Shown: in pieces, positions 59,200 through 64,000 of the stretch
How positions within the stretch are numbered: the stretch's first letter is position 1
Layout: each line of letters opens with the position of its first letter
Assembly: GCF_003201595.1 (NCBI RefSeq)
Contig: NZ_QJJS01000003.1
Coordinates: forward strand, 167,075 to 231,074
Direction of reading: 5' to 3'
DNA length: 64,000 bases
From: Sphaerotilus hippei
GTDB lineage: Bacteria > Pseudomonadota > Gammaproteobacteria > Burkholderiales > Burkholderiaceae_C
Made by a program: the position numbers and the translations under genes
Notes under the pieces: model-generated
Databases searched by the model: none
What the model was told of the DNA's origin: nothing
The model's input: only the letters and a program-made list of their open reading frames with translations

Positions 59200-60073
59200 G
59201 ACCGACATCCTAGCCTCGACGCCCTCCGGCGCCCCTGCGCGCCGCCTCGCCGTGTGCGTGGACGACTACGGCCTGCATGAGGGCATCGACGAGGCCTCGA
59301 TCGTGCTGGCCCGGCAGGGTCGCGTCAGCGCGATCAGCGTGATGAGCCAGGGGTGCACCTGGCCGGACAGCGCCGCGGCGCTGCGGGCGGTGCACGATCC
59401 GGCCCGGCTCGACGTGGGCCTGCACCTGAACCTGACCGAGGCGATGCCCGGCGTGGCCGCCGAGCCGCTGCCCCGGGTCATCCTGCGCAGCCACCTGGGC
59501 CTGGGCTCGCTCGACGCGCTGCGCGCGACGGTGCGCCGGCAGCTCGATCGCTTCGAGGATGCCTGGGGGGCGCCACCGGCCCATGTCGACGGGCACCAGC
59601 ATGTGCACCAGCTGCCCCGGGTGCGTTCGGTGCTGTTCGACGAACTGCAGCGGCGCTACCCCGGGCAGCGCCCCTGGCTGCGTGCCAGCCGGCGGCCGCC
59701 GGCCTCGGCCGACCTGCCCGAGCGGCGCAAGGCCGGCATCATCTCGGCCCTGGGCGCGGGCGCGCTGCAGCGCCGGGCCGACCACGAAGGCTGGCCGTGC
59801 AACCGGGCCCTGCTGGGGGTGTACGGCTTCGATGCCGATGCCGCGACCTACCGCAGGCTGCTGCAGCGCTGGTGCGCCGCCGCGCAGGACGGCGACCTGC
59901 TGATGTGCCATCCCGCGACCCGGACGCCAGCCGATGACGTCATCGGCGAGGCCCGCCGCACCGAGTTCTCGGTCTGGAACGCCGCGGCGACCCCGGCCGA
60001 TCTGGCGCACTGGGGCATCGTGGTCGAGCCGCTCAGCCGGGTGCTGGCCACGCCTCGCAGCCCTGGGGCATGA
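59198..60073 (+). CDS. ChbG/HpnK (YdjC-like) carbohydrate deacetylase
   Basis: 291 residues. VCVDDYGLHEGIDEA near 19-33 carries the metal-binding Asp, VDGHQHVHQLP near 128-138 the two His ligands, and GLHLNLTE the other conserved loop. The family removes N-acetyl groups from sugars (chitooligosaccharides or hopanoid-linked glucosamine). Wedged between GtrA-like and ArnT-like genes, it probably acts on a lipid-linked sugar. Overlaps the ArnT-like gene by 41 bases, tail-to-tail. Confidence 0.85.
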   Translation: MTDILASTPSGAPARRLAVCVDDYGLHEGIDEASIVLARQGRVSAISVMSQGCTWPDSAAALRAVHDPARLDVGLHLNLTEAMPGVAAEPLPRVILRSHLGLGSLDALRATVRRQLDRFEDAWGAPPAHVDGHQHVHQLPRVRSVLFDELQRRYPGQRPWLRASRRPPASADLPERRKAGIISALGAGALQRRADHEGWPCNRALLGVYGFDADAATYRRLLQRWCAAAQDGDLLMCHPATRTPADDVIGEARRTEFSVWNAAATPADLAHWGIVVEPLSRVLATPRSPGA

Positions 60074-61628
60074 CGATGAGCCAGTGCAGCGTGTCCAGCG
60101 GCCGACGGGCCTGGGAGGGCACCTCGAAGGTGATGGCGCCGCGCACGCCGGCCTCGCCGGTCCAGCGATCCGCCGCCGGCGGTGAGCCCAGGCGCACGAG
60201 CACATGGCCCTGCTCGCGCATCGTGCGCGCCTCCAGCCAGGGCGTGTGTTCCAGGGCCTCGTCGACGATGGCCGCGTGCTGGTCACCGTAGATCGACACC
60301 AGGCCGGCCTCGAAGCCCGGCCCCCGCACCAGCCGCAGCGGGCAGTCACCGGCCTGCTCACGCCAGGCGGCCTCGACGGCGCGTGCGATGGTGCGCCCCG
60401 GATGGAACTGATCGACCCGCGTGCGGTCCGAGTGCACCCGTGACGTCCAGAGCGGCGCGCTGTAGCTCAGTGCCCACAGCAGGTGCAGGCCCAGTGCCAC
60501 GCCCACCCAGCGACCCCAGCGGACGGACACCGGCGAGCGCCAGCGTGCGGCCACCAGCAGGCACAGGAACTGGAAAGTCTGGATGCCCCAGTGGTCCTGC
60601 AGCCGCAGGCCGCCCACCAGCGCGGTGATCAGCACCCCCAGCACCGGCATGCCGACCAGGCCGATCAACCAGGCGCGCAGCAGCGCCGGCCGGTCCGCCG
60701 GCGCCAGCGGCGTGGCCCCCGCCACGGGCTGCCGCCGCCACCACAGCGCCATGATCAGCAGGAGCAGCAGCGCGGGAGCCATCATGCGCAGCTGCAGCAC
60801 GAGGAACTGCAGCACGCTGCCCACCCGCTGCCCGAAGCTCAGCACCACCCCGGACTGGGTCGCGTAGGTCAGCGTCGTCCACTGGTGGTGCGCCACCCAC
60901 AGCACATGGGGCGCGAAGCTCAGCAGGCACAGGCCCACCGCCAGCAGCGCGCCCCGCCGCTGGGGGGCTGAACGCCATGCGCCGCTCAGGCCCACGGCCA
61001 CGAGCACCCCGGCCAGCGGCAGCGCCGCCTGGTACTTCGACAGCATCGCCGCCCCGGCCGCCAGGCCGACCAGCACCCACCGCGCCAGCACGGCCCTGGG
61101 CCGGGTCTCGTCACAGGCTCGCAGGGCGAGCCAGGCCACCAGCGCCACCGTCAGGATCAGCACCGAGTTGTGGTTGAACAGCTGCGCCTTGCTGGCAAAG
61201 CCCTGCTGCAGGCCGCACAGCAGCACCGCCAGGGCCGCCCGCTCCGGACCCAGCAGGCGCACGCCGACCCGCCAGGTCAGCAGCAGCGTCAAGGCCACGC
61301 AGGTCGCGCCCAGCACCGAGGGCCAGGCCGGCTGCAGGCCGAACAGCGTGATCAGCCCGGCGAGCAGCCAGGTCGGCAGCGGCGGGTGCTTGGCATAGCC
61401 CCACTGCACCTGCTGGGCCCAGGTGAACTGCTCGAAGTGGTCACCGTACTGGGCCGAGTTGACCCCCAGCGCCACGGCGAGCCAGCCCAGCACGATCAGC
61501 GCGGCCAGCAGCGGCGGGTGGCTCAGGCGATGAGCGAGCCATGCCGGCGTGGCGCGTGCGGCCGGCTGCGCCTGCAGATCCGGCACCGGCGTGGCCGCGC
61601 CGAGCATGCCGAAACGACTACCATTCAT
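60033..61628 (-). CDS. ArnT/PMT-family (GT83-like) membrane glycosyltransferase
   Basis: 531 residues from MNGSRFGMLG, with about 10-12 membrane helices. The first periplasmic loop has the acidic pattern VNSAQYGDHFEQF and KHPPLPTW typical of ArnT-like transferases; LLCGLQQGFASKAQLFNHNS follows. The C-terminal 130 residues are soluble and periplasmic. It would transfer a sugar from undecaprenyl phosphate to lipid A or a protein. The frame upstream of the ATG lacks membrane character and is discarded. Confidence 0.85.
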   Translation of the reverse strand: MNGSRFGMLGAATPVPDLQAQPAARATPAWLAHRLSHPPLLAALIVLGWLAVALGVNSAQYGDHFEQFTWAQQVQWGYAKHPPLPTWLLAGLITLFGLQPAWPSVLGATCVALTLLLTWRVGVRLLGPERAALAVLLCGLQQGFASKAQLFNHNSVLILTVALVAWLALRACDETRPRAVLARWVLVGLAAGAAMLSKYQAALPLAGVLVAVGLSGAWRSAPQRRGALLAVGLCLLSFAPHVLWVAHHQWTTLTYATQSGVVLSFGQRVGSVLQFLVLQLRMMAPALLLLLIMALWWRRQPVAGATPLAPADRPALLRAWLIGLVGMPVLGVLITALVGGLRLQDHWGIQTFQFLCLLVAARWRSPVSVRWGRWVGVALGLHLLWALSYSAPLWTSRVHSDRTRVDQFHPGRTIARAVEAAWREQAGDCPLRLVRGPGFEAGLVSIYGDQHAAIVDEALEHTPWLEARTMREQGHVLVRLGSPPAADRWTGEAGVRGAITFEVPSQARRPLDTLHWLIVMPQGCEAWPAPG

Positions 61629-61685
61629 CCATCGATCCCCGGGTTCATCTTCACATTGCACAACACTCGATTCTCCGATGTTCAC

Positions 61686-62585
61686 ATGACGCCGTGGCTC
61701 GCCTACCTCTGCCTCGGGGGGAGCATGGCGCTGGTGGGCAGTTATGTGGGCCTGTCCAAGCTGCTGGTGGGCGTGTTCCCGGTCTTCCTGCTGGCGGGGC
61801 TGCGTTTCCTGATCGCCGCGGTGGCGATGGCCGGCTGGGTCCGTCGGCCTGCCGACGAGGCCGCGCTGGGCCGCGGCGACCACGCCCTGGTGTTCCTCGA
61901 GAGCTTCCTGGGCAACTTCCTGTTCTCGATCTGCATGCTCTACGGCGTGCAGATGAGCACCGCGCTGGCCGCTGGCGTGATCATGGCGGCGCTGCCCGGC
62001 GCGGTGGCGCTGCTGTCACGGCTGGTGCTGGGCGAGCGGCTGGAGGGGCGTGTGCTGGCGGGCATCGGCTGCGCCGTGGCCGGCATCGCGCTGGTGTCCT
62101 GGAGCCGCCACCAGCCGGGGGCCGAGGTGCTCGCGCCCGCCGAGGCCCGTCAGGCGCTGCTGGGCAACCTGCTGCTGATCGGCGCGGTGTTCTGCGAGGC
62201 CAGTTATGTCGTGATCGGCAAGCGGCTCACCGGCAAGCTCGGCCCGCGGCGCATCAGCTCGCTGGTCAATCTGTGGGGGCTGGCGCTGGTCGCGCCGCTG
62301 GCGCTCTGGCAGGCCGTGAGCTTCGATTTCCCGGCCGTGCCGCTGCCCACCTGGACGCTGCTGGTGTTCTACGCGCTGGCGGCCAGCATGATCACCGTCT
62401 GGCTGTGGATGACCGGGCTGCGCCAGGTGCCGGCGGCCCGGGCGGGGGTGTTCACCGTGCTGCTGCCGGTGTCGGCGGCGCTGGTCGGCGTGCTGCTGCT
62501 GGGCGAGCGCTTCTCGGCAGCGCAGGCCATGGCCTTCGGCCTGGCGATGCTGGGCATCGTGCTGGCCACCTGGCCGCGGCGCTGA
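61686..62585 (+). CDS. EamA/DMT-family metabolite exporter
   Basis: 299 residues with ten predicted membrane helices in two EamA repeats (AYLCLGGSMALVGSYVGLSK; LLLIGAVFCEASYVVIGKRL). GVQMSTALAAGVIMAALPGAVALLS is a typical EamA segment. The substrate cannot be read. It diverges from the ArnT-like gene across 57 bp and is convergent with dusA. Confidence 0.9.
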   Translation: MTPWLAYLCLGGSMALVGSYVGLSKLLVGVFPVFLLAGLRFLIAAVAMAGWVRRPADEAALGRGDHALVFLESFLGNFLFSICMLYGVQMSTALAAGVIMAALPGAVALLSRLVLGERLEGRVLAGIGCAVAGIALVSWSRHQPGAEVLAPAEARQALLGNLLLIGAVFCEASYVVIGKRLTGKLGPRRISSLVNLWGLALVAPLALWQAVSFDFPAVPLPTWTLLVFYALAASMITVWLWMTGLRQVPAARAGVFTVLLPVSAALVGVLLLGERFSAAQAMAFGLAMLGIVLATWPRR

Positions 62586-62629
62586 ACGGGGCACGTCGCG
62601 GGGTCGGGCTCAGGCGGGCTCAGGCGGGA

Positions 62630-63682
<1,053 letters not shown>

Positions 63683-63689
63683 CCGCCGA

Positions 63690-64000
63690 TTATCCCGTCC
63701 GCTGCAGCCAGCTCTGCACCACCGCGACCAGCTGTTCACGCCGCTCGCGGCGGGTGAAGGTGTGGTCGGCGTCGGTGATGTGCTGGATCTCGAGCCGGCC
63801 GAGCCGCTCGAGCGCACGCACCCGCGAGCCGGCCTGCGCGCGCAGCAGGGCCTCGCCCGGGTCGCCGACCGAGAAGACGAAGCGCAGCCGGATGTGGGCG
63901 GTGGCGATCGCCTCGAGCCGGCGCCCCAGGTCACGCGAGGAGGTCAGCCCGACGCGGCGCCCGGCGTCGCGCAGCAGGCCGCCGGTGGCCTGGCCCATCT
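63690..64000 (-). CDS. Alpha/beta hydrolase (truncated at the right edge)
   Basis: Only the C-terminal 103 or so residues are visible. RFVFSVGDPGEALLRAQ may be the strand with the catalytic acid (GDPGE), and ITDADHTFTRRERREQ contains the catalytic His of a serine-hydrolase triad. The nucleophile region lies outside the window. 7 bp upstream of dusA in the same direction. Confidence 0.65.
   Translation of the reverse strand, partial: MGQATGGLLRDAGRRVGLTSSRDLGRRLEAIATAHIRLRFVFSVGDPGEALLRAQAGSRVRALERLGRLEIQHITDADHTFTRRERREQLVAVVQSWLQRTG

Overview
The window is a high-GC chromosomal stretch whose gene content and synteny point to a betaproteobacterium of the order Burkholderiales (Leptothrix/Sphaerotilus/Rubrivivax-like; the family is a guess). 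Supporting signs are the thrS-infC-rpmI-rplT-pheS-pheT-ihfA-merR-tRNA-Pro chain, a C-terminally extended IF-1, a fused ThiD-ThiE protein, a phasin for polyhydroxyalkanoate granules, and a CIO-type quinol oxidase. Coding density is high, so long open frames opposite real genes are common and are not reported.

Layout. 1-7.3 kb: a truncated PLP aminotransferase, a cell-wall amidase, alaS with a structured leader, a coupled hypothetical gene, a DUF924 protein, a DsbA-like oxidoreductase and infA. 7.5-13.6 kb: a thiamine operon on the minus strand (TPP riboswitch, thiC, thiO, thiS, thiG, thiD-thiE fusion). 13.8-20.0 kb: a divergent, tightly overlapping three-gene operon made of an NMT1/THI5-like binding lipoprotein, a HAMP-PAS membrane receptor with no output domain, and a five-PAS GGDEF-EAL protein. 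I consider this the best candidate for an undescribed signalling system. 20.0-25.7 kb: a CIO-type cytochrome bd oxidase with its GbsR-like regulator, palindromic operators and an FNR-type box, followed by a DUF2946 protein, a Crp/Fnr-like regulator and two PCuAC copper chaperones. 25.8-31.9 kb: phasin and an HDAC-like deacetylase around a palindrome-rich divergent promoter, then a nitroreductase, an NhaD-like antiporter, a 2-hydroxyacid dehydrogenase and a FAH-like hydratase.

31.9-35.4 kb is the one clearly accessory segment: a tyrosine recombinase divergent from a KfrA-like coiled-coil DNA-binding protein over a shared inverted repeat, a lower-GC gap without genes, and a secreted NucA-type nuclease. 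It abuts tRNA-Pro(GGG). 35.6-43.8 kb is the translation cluster. Two features stand out there: infC appears to start at AUC, and thrS is preceded by a 13-codon threonine-rich leader peptide followed by a terminator/antiterminator, a classical attenuator layout.

43.8-46.2 kb: isocitrate lyase under a 20-bp palindrome, and a hemerythrin protein. 46.2-57.7 kb: a polyamine uptake and degradation cluster (AsnC-type regulator, two class-III transaminases, PuuD-like hydrolase, glutamylpolyamine synthetase-like enzyme, aldehyde dehydrogenase, PotFGHI transporter). 57.8-61.6 kb: four genes for lipid-linked sugar transfer (GtrB-like, GtrA-like, ChbG/HpnK-like deacetylase, ArnT-like). The window ends with an EamA transporter, dusA and a truncated alpha/beta hydrolase.

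All family assignments come from reading the sequence; no database search was run.
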